Below, in pieces: positions 23,136-34,526 of a DNA stretch of 64,000 nt (position 1 is its first letter; each line of letters starts with the position of its first letter). Source of the DNA: Phoronis australis (taxonomy: Eukaryota > Phoronida > Phoronidae). Location of the stretch: positions 208,645 through 272,644 of the forward strand of contig NMRA01000380.1 in the NCBI GenBank assembly GCA_002633005.1, written 5' to 3'. A model generated the notes under the pieces. That model saw only the letters and a list, made by a program, of their open reading frames with translations. It was not told the origin of the DNA and did no database searches. Both the position numbers and the translations under genes were made by a program.

Positions 23136-23760
23136 TTGACCAACTGCTATGCAAAAAAATCACACTCACTTGTTCTGTGCACTCTGTACCGGCAACAAAA
23201 ACATAGCAGCATACATCACTTAGTGCAATGCTACCTCGAAATATTTGAAAGCATAATTAAATTCCCATTTCCCAAAGACATGCAAACCCACACTTATCCA
23301 AGATGCGTGACCTATCAGACACCTATCTCGAAAAGCTCCAGTGCAGCTGAAAGACAACTTTGAAGAAGAGTTTCAAAAATAGTATAGTAGAACTTGGTTT
23401 CGTCTGAAAGAGAGAGGAACAAACAGATAAACTCTCATTATCCCAAAACCAAATGGTAGTGTACGAATGAAGTCTAGGTTCTAACGACGCTAAACTAGAT
23501 TTGAGGAGGGGAGAACATAATTTTAATTATTAAAATACCCAAACCTTCGAAAAGATGACACACAGGGCGGCGCTGTAATACTTGATAGCGAACCGGTAGC
23601 TTTTGCCTCCAAAGGTTTAAGGTCAACTGAACGACGATACACTAACATCGACCATTATAGAAGTTTGTGCATATTGGGATACCACCATATGCCGTTTTAT
23701 ATGATCCCAAAACAGCTTACCCGCAGCCGCACCTAGTTTCCATCATCTTCTACGACAACA
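23136..23760 (+). pseudogene. decayed Ty3-type LTR retrotransposon pol fragment
   Basis: Ordered pieces of a Ty3 pol are recognisable. YLEIFESIIKFPF with TPISKS resembles the FEGIGKFPG ... QTPCRPVP linker before RT (about 23235-23340). PKPNGSVRM near 23445 corresponds to the RT KPNGSLRLCLDP block. GGAVILDSEPVAFASKGLRS with ERRYTNID (about 23570-23650) is the RNase H start. Stops and deletions interrupt all of them, the central RT is missing, and no LTRs or primer-binding site were identified. Old and inactive. Confidence 0.65.
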
Positions 23761-25459
23761 ATGTTGTGATTACACCATCAATTATCGACCTGGCAAAGAA
23801 ATATTTTCAGCCGACAGGCCATCCCATTCGCTAAAAGACTTCCACAGATTTTGAGATCCACATTCATTTACAGGCAAGCTCTGTTCAGCTTTTACCTGAG
23901 ACACTAAACGAAATTCGTCAGGTGCCCCGTTGCATGAAACAGTATCAAATAGGGAGTCATCCTTTACTCACACAGGTAACATTTTTCAATCATTTTATGT
24001 TTATTATGAGCTTCTCTTTGACTAATGACATTTTCTAATAATATGACTAAAAATTGAGCCCTTACTTCAATGAAAATAAATAGGGTGTTGCATGAAGACA
24101 TCCCTGCTTGTTCACTCTCGCAGTGTATCATAGCCAAAAATTGAGTTAGTAATGAAACTAAAACAACATAAGAAAGGGCAATCAGTGTTTTCACAAGTCA
24201 GTCCACAAGTACGCATTTTATTTAGGAACCTTAATAGAGTCTCTGTTTGGGATTGTTTCATGCAACCGAGCATCAAGATACCGACAGACGGCCAGCTTCC
24301 AGTCATGGGCGAGATTATTTGGTATAGGTTTCTTGTGTTTACGGATGGAGAATTGGTGGAGACGGGGTAGGATTATTTACGGCGACCGGAGGACAGGTAG
24401 TGATAACGGGAATGTGATGGCGACTTGGGAGGAGTAAATGTTGGCGGCGTTCTGGGAAAAGCTTAAAACAACGTTTTGTTAAAACTAAAGCAAATTTATT
24501 GTTCTATTTTTAATGAAACGTAAAACCAACTGCAATGAAGAAACTCACGGACCTTCGTTCAGGTCTTTAAGAAAGACAAAACACTTGTCGGTTTTAATAA
24601 AAAAGATTTCAGAATACAAGTTTTCAATTTCCAGTTGACCGCTCTGGAGAAGTTTATGCGGAACATGTAGAAATTCGTTGGAGTCAGAGAAAGTAAAAGT
24701 TGTTTTATGGGGCACGTGCGCTCCTTGGCGTACACGAATTAAGCCACCAGATGGGGTTGCAATCTGGCGGGTTACACGGTCGAGATGTTTATATATTGAA
24801 GAATGAACAGTTGTTGCAATTTTCGTTTATTTTATTTTCTTCTGTTGTAGTTAACCAATTTTGCCGTTCAAACAAAAGTTCATTTTTCAAATGGTGGATT
24901 AAGTTTTGTAGACCGCAGTGTATAAAATTTTCACGAGCGACAACGATTGTCACTGGCACCCATCTCTGTTGCCTAGCCCCCAAACAAAAGGCCAATCTTG
25001 AAAGTCCAGAACATACTGTAATCTCAACCTGTAAGAAGCATTCATAATTACTGATTGCGAAATGCGAGGAACCACCTAATGTAATGAATCATTCTTAAGG
25101 ATCCTCAGTTTGAGCACTTTAATAATTTTTAAAAATCAACTGTTTTCCGAACTATATTTCAGTTTATGAATAAAAATCCCATAAAACATCCATTACTTAC
25201 TGCAAAGTAGGTCAGTCTGGATCAAAGTTGATCATTTTAATGTAGTGTAACACTTTAATTCAAGATCGGGCGATGTCACGTTTATAGAAGAACCATCAAT
25301 CACAGTTTCATAACCTGTTTCAAAGGGAGAAGGCCACTTTTGTAGTATATGGCACAACTTTGATTAGATGGAAAACGTGTCTACCTTTACGCAATATTAG
25401 TTATACACACCATAGCTTTTTCCAACCATGGACATTTTAGTTGGTTATCCAAACCGAAA
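23761..25459. other. intergenic or unrecognised repeat sequence
   Basis: A 115-codon frame at 24700-25047 has no recognised domain. No other gene could be supported. Confidence 0.4.
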
Positions 25460-27589
25460 TAGACCGGCAGCCCAGAGCACTTAACATAGATGTACGAGGT
25501 ACCAACATCTGACCATTGCAGAACTTAGATTTCACCTAAGTATATACAGAAATGGACGCCTGCCGTTGTCTACACTCTGGGTTCGACCCCTGGGGACCTT
25601 ACAAGGGGGCCAAAACTAGGCTAGATTACATATTCGATATACCGGCCAAAACTGATTTGAAACGTACACTTGTACCGCACTGAACACCAAATGACCTGTG
25701 ACAGACAAATTGCACTCTAGAATGGGTCCGGCAGAAACCAAAAATGACCCACCAAAACTGAGCTAGCTCATACATTCGAGGTACCACAAAAAACCAATTT
25801 CATGTGATTCAATACATGTCACTGATCACTAAATGCCCCATGATAGACAAAAAACGCTGTTGGTTGCGCCCGCTAGACCCCCCCCCCTCAACAACCGTAT
25901 GCCATTCAAAATTTGAACTAGATTAGATATTCGAGGTACTAGCTAAAACTGATATAAAACAAACAATATTACAGCACTGAACACCGAACGACCCATGGCA
26001 GACAAACTGCACTCTTGAAAGGGTCCACCGGAAACTCAAAAAGGACCCCACTCCAAGAAAATAAGCTATCTCATACATTCGAGGTGATACAAAAAGCCAA
26101 TTCCATGTGAATGAATACTGGTCACTAAATGTTCTATGACAGACAAAATACACTTTAGGTTATGTCCGCCAGAAATCCCAATAAAATCTCAATCACAGTA
26201 TGCCATTGAAAGTTTGAGCTACATTAGATATTCGAGGTACCGGCTAAAACTGACTTAAAATCAACAGTCGTGCTGCAATGAATACCGAATGGCACATGAC
26301 AGACAAATTGTCTTCACTAATTGGGTTGTTTTCGCAGTTCCTGGTATCCCAAAGTTATTAGGCATTTTCCGAAATTGTTACTTTCCGCCATCATCCATTC
26401 GGCACTGAGTGTGACGCTATTATTAACGTTAAGCAATCAGAGAGTTCAGCAGACGGAGAAAGTATTGCGGAAAAACAAGCATTCGCCATGAACTATAAAC
26501 AAAGCACGTGGTCACAACACCTTCTACGAAACTCTTCCAAGACTTGACCAGGATCTTCATTATCTAATATATTACATATTTTTAACAAAATTATGTGGTT
26601 GAGATTTCTGGGGCTGGCACGCACACCCAGAATGGGTTTTGTCTATCAGAGGCCATTTAGTAACCAGTAACTTCTATTTGAATCACGTGGAATTGTTTAT
26701 TGTGGTACCTTGAATATATGAGCTAGCTCCTTTTTGGGTGTCGTTATTGAGTTTCTGGCGGACCCTTTCCAGAGAACAATTTGTCTGTCATTGGTCATCC
26801 GGTGCTCATTGGGGCACGATTGTTGGTTTTAAGTCAGCCGGTACCTCGAATATCTAATGTAGCTCGAACTTTCAAGGCATACCGTGCTTCAGATTTTTGG
26901 AGGGCACAACCCAAAGTGTATTTTGTCTGTCACAGGACATTTTGTGACCAGTGACATGTATTCATTCACATGGCTTGATGTGATAACTCGAATGTATGAC
27001 CTAGCTCATTTTTGAGGGGTCCTTTTTGGGTTTCTGGCGTATCCTTTCCAGAGTGCATTTTGTCTGCCATGGGTCATTCAGTGCTCAGTGCAGTACTATT
27101 GTTCGTTTTAAATCAGTTTAAGCTGGTACCTCGAATATCTAACCTAGCTCAAATTTTCAATGTCATACGGTGGTTGACATTTTTGGTAATTTCTGGGGGG
27201 CACAACCCAGAGTGTATTTTGTTTGTCATGGGGCATTTAGTGATCAGTGAGTCATATGGAATTCGTTTTTTGTGGTACCTCGAATGCATGAGATTTTAGG
27301 GGGGTCTTTGTGATTTCTGCCGGACCCATTCCAGAATGCACTTTGTCTGTCACAGGTCATTTGGTGTTCAGTGCGGTACTAGTGTACGTTTCAAATCAGT
27401 TTTGGCCGGTACTTCGAATATCTAATTTAGCTCATGTTGGCCCCCTTGTAAGGTTCCAGGGGTCGCACCCAGAGTTCAGACAACGGCAGACGTCCACTTC
27501 CGTATATACTGAGGTGGACTCTAAGTGCTCCTATGGTCCGATGTTGGTACCTCGTTCATCTATGCTAAGTGCTCTGGGTTGTAGGTCTA
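25460..27589. mobile_element. foldback-type element without gene (inverted tandem arrays)
   Basis: The left edge (TAGACC...CCCAGAGCACTTA) is the reverse complement of the right edge (TAAGTGCTCTGGG...GGTCTA), and the match continues inward for most of both arms. Each arm is an array of roughly 140-150-bp units marked by a TTCGAGGTACC-like core (left at about 25490, 25632, 25771, 25930, 26076, 26228; inverse on the right at about 26706, 26841, 26985, 27126, 27277, 27408, 27546). A recurrent GAGCTAGCTCA and AGACAAA also mark the units. Only about 350 bp in the centre (26300-26650) is unpaired, with no ORF. It resembles a non-autonomous relative of the element at 29519-34526. Confidence 0.8.
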
Positions 27590-28186
27590 AAACTAGAGAC
27601 ATTCGTGTATTCCGTTTTGATACCAAGAAAACCTAAGAACTAGGCTCTCCAAACGTCCAAACACAGGTATTACCGGTCCCGCGGTATTTATAAGCTGCGT
27701 AAAGTATTTCCACATTTCTTGAAGGCCAAAGGGTTTTCTCCCAATTTCAAAATGTCACTTGCAATAACTATTTTCTTCAAAGTCTATCCGCCAGCTTTTC
27801 CGCATCACTAAAATCTACGAAGACACTTACGCCATACAACGCATGTCATACCCTCTAGCGAGACGGATGTCACGAAACAAATGCGTCATTTTTACGCTTT
27901 ATTTCCGACAGTAAGATGTCACGGAAGTTTCTCGTGAAACACGCTATAGGCCAACTCCACGAACAATAGCGTGCACTTTACGAAAGTGTTACCCGCGGTA
28001 AGAACACGTTAGTTTGACTGGCGTATTTAATGACGTAAAAGGCTTCAGTTTGCTTCAGTAAGCCCATTTTCTTATCAATGAGGTTAATGAAGTATGTCTA
28101 TTAGTCACACCTCGAACTAACTTTTCTGACTAGGCAATGCAAAAGGCAAAGTTTCTTCGGCAATATACGAACTGCATATTAGAAAT
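27590..28186. other. intergenic, no gene recognised
   Basis: No coding or repeat signal was recognised. Confidence 0.4.
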
Positions 28187-28421
28187 GGGGCCCGTTACAC
28201 CAAAACTTTCTTAGCTAAGATAAATCTTAAATTTCAATCAATTTTAAGATAAAGTTTAAATTTGCCTTAAGTCCGTTTTAAGAAAGAGGTCTTACCTCAA
28301 TTTTTACTTAATTTTGACTAACTTGCTAGATGTGAGCGTTACAAAGTTTGGAAGTTGAAACATACATGTATTAGACTTAGGTAAAAATGAATTGTTTGTC
28401 AGTTTCTTAAACGTGACCCTG
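28187..28421. repeat. MITE-like element, second copy of the GGGGCC-end family
   Basis: Begins GGGGCCCGTTACACCAAAACTTTCTTAG and ends with a weak inverse (CAGTTTCTTAAACGTGACCC). The interior has the same alternating AAGATAAA/TTTAAGA character as 3986-4241. More diverged than that copy. Confidence 0.5.
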
Positions 28422-29518
28422 GTTTGTATTGCAGATTAATCCAGTTTTAATTCAGAAGCCGAGTGTGGCTTCATAGTCTTTACACTACGTCTACAAGTCG
28501 ACAACACTCGAAATGTGTAAAGTTTAAACTGGTTACATTGTTGCAGTTCAGAGTATGGTTCACCTTGTTCCCGTAAGTTGCTGAGTGCCTATTTCGTTGA
28601 AACTTCCGTGAAATCAAGAGCACAGATTGAAACATTGATGCTAGCACCGTGCCCTGTTGACAATTGAAAAAATTCCATGTCTGATAAGTTGCGGTTACAT
28701 ATTACACCCCCACGCGCTCTGGTCACCTGCAAAAAGCACATCACCATACCTTTTATGTTTCGAATGCAATAATGCAATAATCCTAATCTGATGAAAATAA
28801 TTACTACTTTTTAACAAACGGGCAACTGACATATCCTTATCAACAGGCCAGATTTCTTTTAACGTCCTAAGAAATCGTGCGGGGTAAAGCACCTCGCTTA
28901 GCCTAGTCTGTGTGTAGCAAGGCTTGTAAACGCTACTCCCATGTCATGGCAAGCGGAGACGCCGATAAATAATCTGTTAAAGAAAGCATTTTTGGTCACT
29001 CGACGTCAGAAATTATGAGTAACGATTTTCCATGGACACAAAAATCAGTTGCTTACTAAGGAATCATTATATAATGAATAAGTTATGTATCTTGAATGAT
29101 TGCAAACATAGCAGAAATGTGAAGAAACTCGTCTGTTCTTATGCCGCCGTGGGCACGAAGACACAAATATAGGCGCACGAAGACGCGTATTATATATCAG
29201 TTCGTTTTTTGTTGTATCTCCACCTTCTGGGTTGTTGATAGCAGCCTCTTACTTTAAGTGAGAGCGCCTCAAATCTAATCATTCGCCCTTAAAATGCTGG
29301 ATGCAGTTAGGCTTCTCGCCCTTCCGTCCGTCGTCTGTCGTCGGCCGCCTGCTGCCTGTCCGTCCGTCTTTCGTTTCTTTTTGTACCATTCTGTTTATCA
29401 CTCCAAGTAGACCGGGATCCCAGAGCTTTTTGGGCATGAAAAGGCAACCAATTTTGTTTGGTACCACAGTGCTCTATGGGTATCCTCATGCTTGGAAATG
29501 GCCGTCTGGTATGTTTGC
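28422..29518. other. intergenic, no gene recognised
   Basis: Includes a CGTCCGTC-rich stretch near 29320-29370. Several overlapping short frames are chance. Confidence 0.4.
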
Positions 29519-30070
29519 TCTGGTGGATGTGGTCAGGGGAGGCAAGAGAATGACACTCAAAAATTGAGCTAGATCAATTTTTCTGCTAACAACTTAAAAC
29601 TGCTTACAATACCTACTACGTAATCCACTGTATTACAGTTGGTCACGGCCAGACAATTTCAGTGGTGGGGAGTATCAGCCAGACGGTTATAAACGATAAA
29701 AATTGAGCCTGATCAATCGAAACCAGTAGCAAATTAAATATTTACCGTGAGCCCAGGTATCACGAATAAACACTGCCAGACAAATCTAATAGTGGGTTAG
29801 CCACGCCAGACACGCCCAAATACCTGAGTTGAGCTAGATCAACCTAAAAGGTAATCGCATGAAACCAGTTGCAAAATATTCACCATAAGCCCAGGTATCA
29901 AGAATAAACAGTGCCAGACAAATCTAGTGGTGGGTTAGTCCCGCTATACATGCCCAAATACCCGAGTTGAGCTGGATCAACCCACTAGGTAACCGTTTGA
30001 AACCAATTTCACGATGTTCATTATCACTGCACATGGACCAACAATTTTAGCGGTGGGGTGCCCCCGTCAG
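29519..30070 (+). repeat. left subterminal tandem array of the foldback element
   Basis: About four units of roughly 133 bp in the orientation opposite to the array at 33500-34526. The array is shorter than its partner, so the two arms have gained or lost units independently. Confidence 0.85.
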
Positions 30071-30378
30071 ACAAATTATGGAGAGGCGAAACAAAATTCA
30101 TTACAAACCCATTCACGCTGAGCAAGCACAACATTGAGGAACTAAGGATTTCAATTTTCATATATTTTAAACCAGTGAGTCCCGTACGACATAGGTCGCT
30201 ACACAATGTGAGAGATTTTTGTCCAGATGTTTACGTCAGGGGATGGAAACCAGAAACGTCGCGCCTGAGATTACAGCAACTTCACAAATATATGCGACAA
30301 CAGCGAAATACTACACATTATTCACTATTGAAAACAAAACTTAATAACCTGTCCGTGACGGATGCCACATTGTGTTAG
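30058..30378 (+). CDS. unrecognised short ORF in the foldback element
   Basis: A 106-codon frame begins at the inner edge of the left array and ends before the main gene. It contains a FCPDVYVRGWKPETSRLRLQQLHKYM stretch with basic/aliphatic character and no domain that could be named. It may be an N-terminal exon or separate small protein of the element, or what remains of one. Confidence 0.3.
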   Translation: MPPSDKLWRGETKFITNPFTLSKHNIEELRISIFIYFKPVSPVRHRSLHNVRDFCPDVYVRGWKPETSRLRLQQLHKYMRQQRNTTHYSLLKTKLNNLSVTDATLC

Positions 30379-30520
30379 CACAATTCTCGCTTCTTCGTAG
30401 TCCTATTTTTCCAGTCTAAACTATTTCCCTATGTTTTTGGACGAATTTTACCCAAATCCACTGCTGAAATGAGAAATAATCGAGATAGCGACTTTTGCTG
30501 TCGTCAGCGTTAGGTATGCG

Positions 30521-32899
30521 TTGCATCTACCTTCATTTCACACACTGATTAATGCTCAGTTTTTGGCAATCTACATCTTCCTTATATACCGTTCCCACGG
30601 AGAACACCAGTGCTACGTCAAGAGCAATGACGTCAGTGGTTATATCAACATTTTCCCAACAATGCTAGATGCATTCTTTGCCCTGAGATACGCCAACTGG
30701 GGACCATTGCTTTACCAAATGTTGACATTCGCAGAACCAATATTACGTGAAGTGCTGTAAAACGGCGCGTTCTCAGTGCAACGTACGAGGAAAAACTTCA
30801 GTGGATCGGCTGCTAACCTCTCTTTGGAACAGTCCGTTAACCGGGATGCAGCGTCGAGCATGATAGGAGTATAGTGTCTTTCCGCAACTCTGCGAATGCA
30901 ATGCGTCGATTTTCCCTCTCTAAGACACAAAGGGCAATGGCTGTTACTGAACTTAAAACAATGACAAGACTTGAAATCGGGTAGAATGCAAAGAGTCAGT
31001 GCAATCCTTCAAGTATCAAAAAGATAGCGAACAAATGGCATCACTCAGAGTGAAAATCGACAATTTCTGCAATCCCTTTGCGGACGATGCTCCACCTGGT
31101 CTGGTTAACATCGCAAGTGGCCAAGCAGCGTCCCAAGCAACGGAAGACTATCTGATCAATGCGCTGATCCGAGGCCATGATGCGAGAGGAAAATTCCAAC
31201 ACGAATGGGAAAACTACACAAACAGGTTTCTGCGACCAGCGAAGCGTACTGCTGTCCAAAATTTCGCTGCTGATAGTGTTAAGAAAAAAACCAAGTCATC
31301 GGCCTCACAGAGAAAGGAGACAACCACGGAGAGCCTCAGAGATTTGTTCATACGCATAATCGTAGTTGTTACAGAGAGCACAGACTTCGACCTCCGAAAA
31401 TTTTACTGACACTCAGTCACAGATCCTTATCCGTTATCACTTGCTCACTGATCTGCTTTGTTGAAAAATACTTGAATTGCTCAAGACAGAACCTATGACA
31501 GGGCTGGAAGGTTTTTGGTGGCGGATTTCTTCTACATTCAGTCATGTCACAGATGGGAATAGGTGCAACTCACGGATCAGTTGCACGATCGATGTTATCA
31601 GTGGTCTGTTTGAAGACAAGTATGTTGAAAACTAAATTAATGACAGTAAACGGTAACAACGCGGCGAACTTAGTTCCATGAATGCCAACAGGGCCTGGTC
31701 AAACCATGCGACAGAGCTCAAAAACACCTCTTAGCAACACCGCGTTCAAGAATAAACTGGTATATGTTTGGAGGGGAAACCTTGTTTCCCACGGTGGTGA
31801 CTGCTACCAGCCTCTTCCCGACGATAACCAGCACATCATGGACACAAAACCTGACCATCTTCTAGGCGACGACGAGGAAGCGGACACGTTGATGGCGTTC
31901 CATGTCTCAAATATCCCTATCGGCTACGTGACAGTGGGGGTTTCAGATACAGATGTGCAGTAGCGAGAACTACGATCCACGACCAACGTTGTCACGGACT
32001 GTTGGACGGGAAACAGCAGGAGTTTAATCAACATTTCCAACATAGCAAACGCTCTTGAAGAGCGCAAATACCGACTTGCTAGACCAATGCCTGGATACCA
32101 TGCCTTCACTGGATGTGACATTTCAGTTAGCTGTTATTACGTCTGCCATGTAAATGAAGTCTAAATAACGTGTTATGATTGCTTCCTTTATATTAAAAAT
32201 GTTTCTATTATGAATTAGTTTTATACGTCATTGCTTATTTTTCCGGAAAGGCAAAGTCAAGCCCTTGGACATTGCTGAAAGTGATGAAAAAGCAAACCAA
32301 TATGTTCACTACTTTTGGAGATGTCGGTATGTCACTGAATTCGTGTATGACATGTACGCAAAAAGCAAGGTCAAAGATGTTAACGAGGACCGGTTCCTCA
32401 AACTTATGGACATGACTGGCAAAGTTGTTGAGGTATGTAGTGATAATACGTAAGCAATATGACTATTCGATCCGATAATGTCTAGCTATCATCAAATTCA
32501 CCTATGCATATAGTCTTTAATTTTCTTTCAGGAGAACCCACTTGCAAATGTAAAACGAATTGACCGCACGTTGCTCCCACTTGTCTTCGTAGCCTGCAAA
32601 TGAAGAGCCGCCGAACTCAGTACGTCACAGCACCATGGACCCGTGCCGCGACAGCATATGTTGAGATGGACTGACACCAACTGAATATGGTTGGAATGCA
32701 ACTGAAACTCACAAGCTACTGCCAATTTGGTTTGAGGGGTCTATTTTCCCTGACATATTGTTCAGTTCGAATGGAGAAGTCAACAACAGTAATCATGGGA
32801 ATGAAGAAACTATCATTAGAGTTAGTTCGCCTGAAGAACTGGTAGATTCCGAAGATGAACCATGGAGGGAAGATTCCGACTCCGATAAAGAGGATTAGT
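30521..32899 (+). pseudogene. decayed transposon gene: PIN/FEN1-like acidic motifs, acidic tail
   Basis: Successive frames read as one protein. 30590-30960: a FFALRYANW block, then NGAFSVQRTRKNFSG and NLSLEQSVNRDAASS. 31026-31280: IDNFCNPFADDAP and a K-rich stretch. 31682-32158: GDDEEADTLM, VTVGVSDTDV, then MPGYHAFTGCD. 32236-32432: FFRKGKVKPL and an FVYDMYAKSK region. 32532-32899: ENPLANVKRIDRTLLPL, then an acidic end (SDSDKED). The EEADT / S-D-T-D / TGCD order resembles the acidic residues and GCD loop of PIN/FEN1-type nucleases (inference). Stops (for example 31961) and frameshifts disable it. An intron with good ends is at 32433-32531. The same family lies on the minus strand at 40879-43300. 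Confidence 0.7.
32433..32531 (+). other. intron within the foldback-element gene
   Basis: GAG|GTATGT donor and TTTTCTTTCAG|GA acceptor, 99 bp, phase 0. Joining the flanks continues the same frame (GKVVE then ENPLANV). The presence of the intron argues that this copy moved as DNA and not through a spliced RNA. Confidence 0.7.
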
Positions 32900-33192
32900 T
32901 ACGGCGCTTTGGACATGATTAAAATATGCACAGTGAATAAGTTGGCTCATTGGAATGAGATGAATATTGGTTTTAGCGATATGCCCCCTTTCATTTTTTG
33001 TTTGTTATTGTGTTCTCCAAAAAGGCTGAAAACACCTCTACGGCACCTGACATTGGCTTCATATGGTCGTGTTAGATTGCCTGGAAAGTATCAAATGTGA
33101 TAGTTTTTTAGTTAAGTTATATTGACAACCATTTCATTTGCCCGACAGATACGCCGGCAATAGAACTGTTCGTTTTATGTCTTCATAATGCA

Positions 33193-33198
33193 AATAAA
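33193..33198 (+). terminator. polyadenylation signal of the foldback-element gene
   Basis: AATAAA about 300 bp after the last readable codon and before the right array. A second AATAAA occurs at about 33340. Confidence 0.4.
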
Positions 33199-33499
33199 AC
33201 ACAAATTGATTATTTATAGATGATGTATATGGTGCTCAGCCATCGTGGTGACGGCCTCGAGCATCCACATTCGAGGAAGGGGTACCCAACCACAACGTAT
33301 TGATCTTTTTGGAAATTGTGACTGATTTGCACTTGCTTTGAATAAAGATTCCAGGTTATGTTTCACCTTTTTAATTTATTATTACTAAGAGAGATGCATT
33401 TGACTAGACAGAGAGGGGCGACCAACAAAAAGTTGCCCGTACGTCGACGAAACCTCTGCGTGCTATGGCCCTACCGCTGAAAGTGTATGTAAGGTACCT

Positions 33500-34526
33500 T
33501 TTGTGGCATGTGGAGTGTTGCTGGACATTATGCAAATGGTTTTAAATTGTTACCTGGCAGGTAAATCAGATAGTTGGTCGGGTCTGTCGGAGCTAATCCA
33601 CCACCTGATTTGTCTCGCTGTGTTTATTCATCATACATGGATTTACGTTACTGGTTTCTTGTGGTTTCCTCTTGGGTTGATTTAGCTCGCATTTTGGCCC
33701 TGGTGTGTCAAGTGCAGTAATGCTGAACATCGTGCAATTGGTTTAAAATTGTTACCTGGTGTTTTGATCTAGCTCAACGTGGGTATTTGGGCGTGTCTAT
33801 CCGGGCTAGTTAACTCACCACTAGATTTGTCTGGCAGTGTTTATTCGTGATACCTGACCTTACGGTGAATATTTTGCAACTGGTTTTATGCGGTTACCTC
33901 TTGGGTTGATCTAGTTCAACTCAGATAATTGGGCGTGTCTGGTGGGGCTAACCCACCACTAGATGTGCCTGGCTGTGTTTATTCGTGATACCTGGGCTTA
34001 CGGCGATTATTTTGCAACTGGTTTCATGCGGTTACCGGTTGGGTTGATCTAGATCAATTTTTAACCCTTTTTGATAATTGTGTGGCAGAGGCACCCCACC
34101 ACTGAAATTGTCTGGCATCTTACTGTAGTGCCAAGTGCAGTGATGCTGAACATCGTGCAATTGGTCTCAAACGGTTACCTGGTGGGTTAATTTAGCTCAA
34201 GTCAGGTATTTGGGCGTGTTTGGCAAGGCTACGCCACCACTAGATTTGTGTGGCAGTGTTTATTCGTGGTACCTGGGCTCACGGTGTATATTTTGCAACT
34301 AGTTACATGCGGTTACCTCTTCGATTGATCTAGCTCAGATTTTTTACCCTGTTTATAACCGTCTGGCTGATACTCCCTACAGATGAAATTGTCTGTCAGT
34401 GACTAATTTTGATTCAATATATTACGTAGTAGGTATCCAAGGCAGTTTGAAGTGGTTACCAGAAAAATTGATCTAGCTCAATTTTGAGTGTCATTCTCTT
34501 GGCTCCCCTGACCACATCCACCAGAC
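33500..34526 (-). repeat. right subterminal tandem array of the foldback element
   Basis: About seven units of roughly 140 bp, inverse to 29519-30070, with recurring TTGATCTAGCTCAA-like, GGTTACCT and GTGTTTATTCGTGATACCTGG words. Confidence 0.85.

Larger units (their letters stand above)
29519..34526 (+). mobile_element. 5-kb foldback-type DNA element carrying a gene
   Basis: The left end (TCTGGTGGATGTGGTCAGGG, 29519) is matched in inverse at the right end (CCCTGACCACATCCACCAGA, 34507-34526). Inward of each lies an array of roughly 130-140-bp units in opposite orientation. The left array (29519-30070, about four units) has a TTGAGCTAGATCAA-type core at about 29569, 29704, 29831 and 29966. The right array (33500-34526, about seven units) has the inverse at about 33675, 33761, 33904, 34043, 34185, 34323 and 34465. 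A second shared word is CCAGGTATCACGAATAAACA. The middle 3.4 kb holds a decayed plus-strand gene. Inverted ends built from tandem repeats are typical of foldback (FB/TU-like) elements. A clear target duplication was not identified. Confidence 0.85.

Noticed and set aside
24700-25047. 115-codon frame downstream of the Ty3 relic
   Set aside because: Considered as an LTR-element gene, but no gag, integrase or other motif is present.
25566-25582. GGGTTCGACCCC as a Pol III B box
   Set aside because: It is a short palindrome inside the foldback arm, and the inverse copy on the right arm has lost it.
31041-31259. Minus-strand frames over the foldback-element gene
   Set aside because: Antisense shadows of the plus-strand pseudogene blocks.
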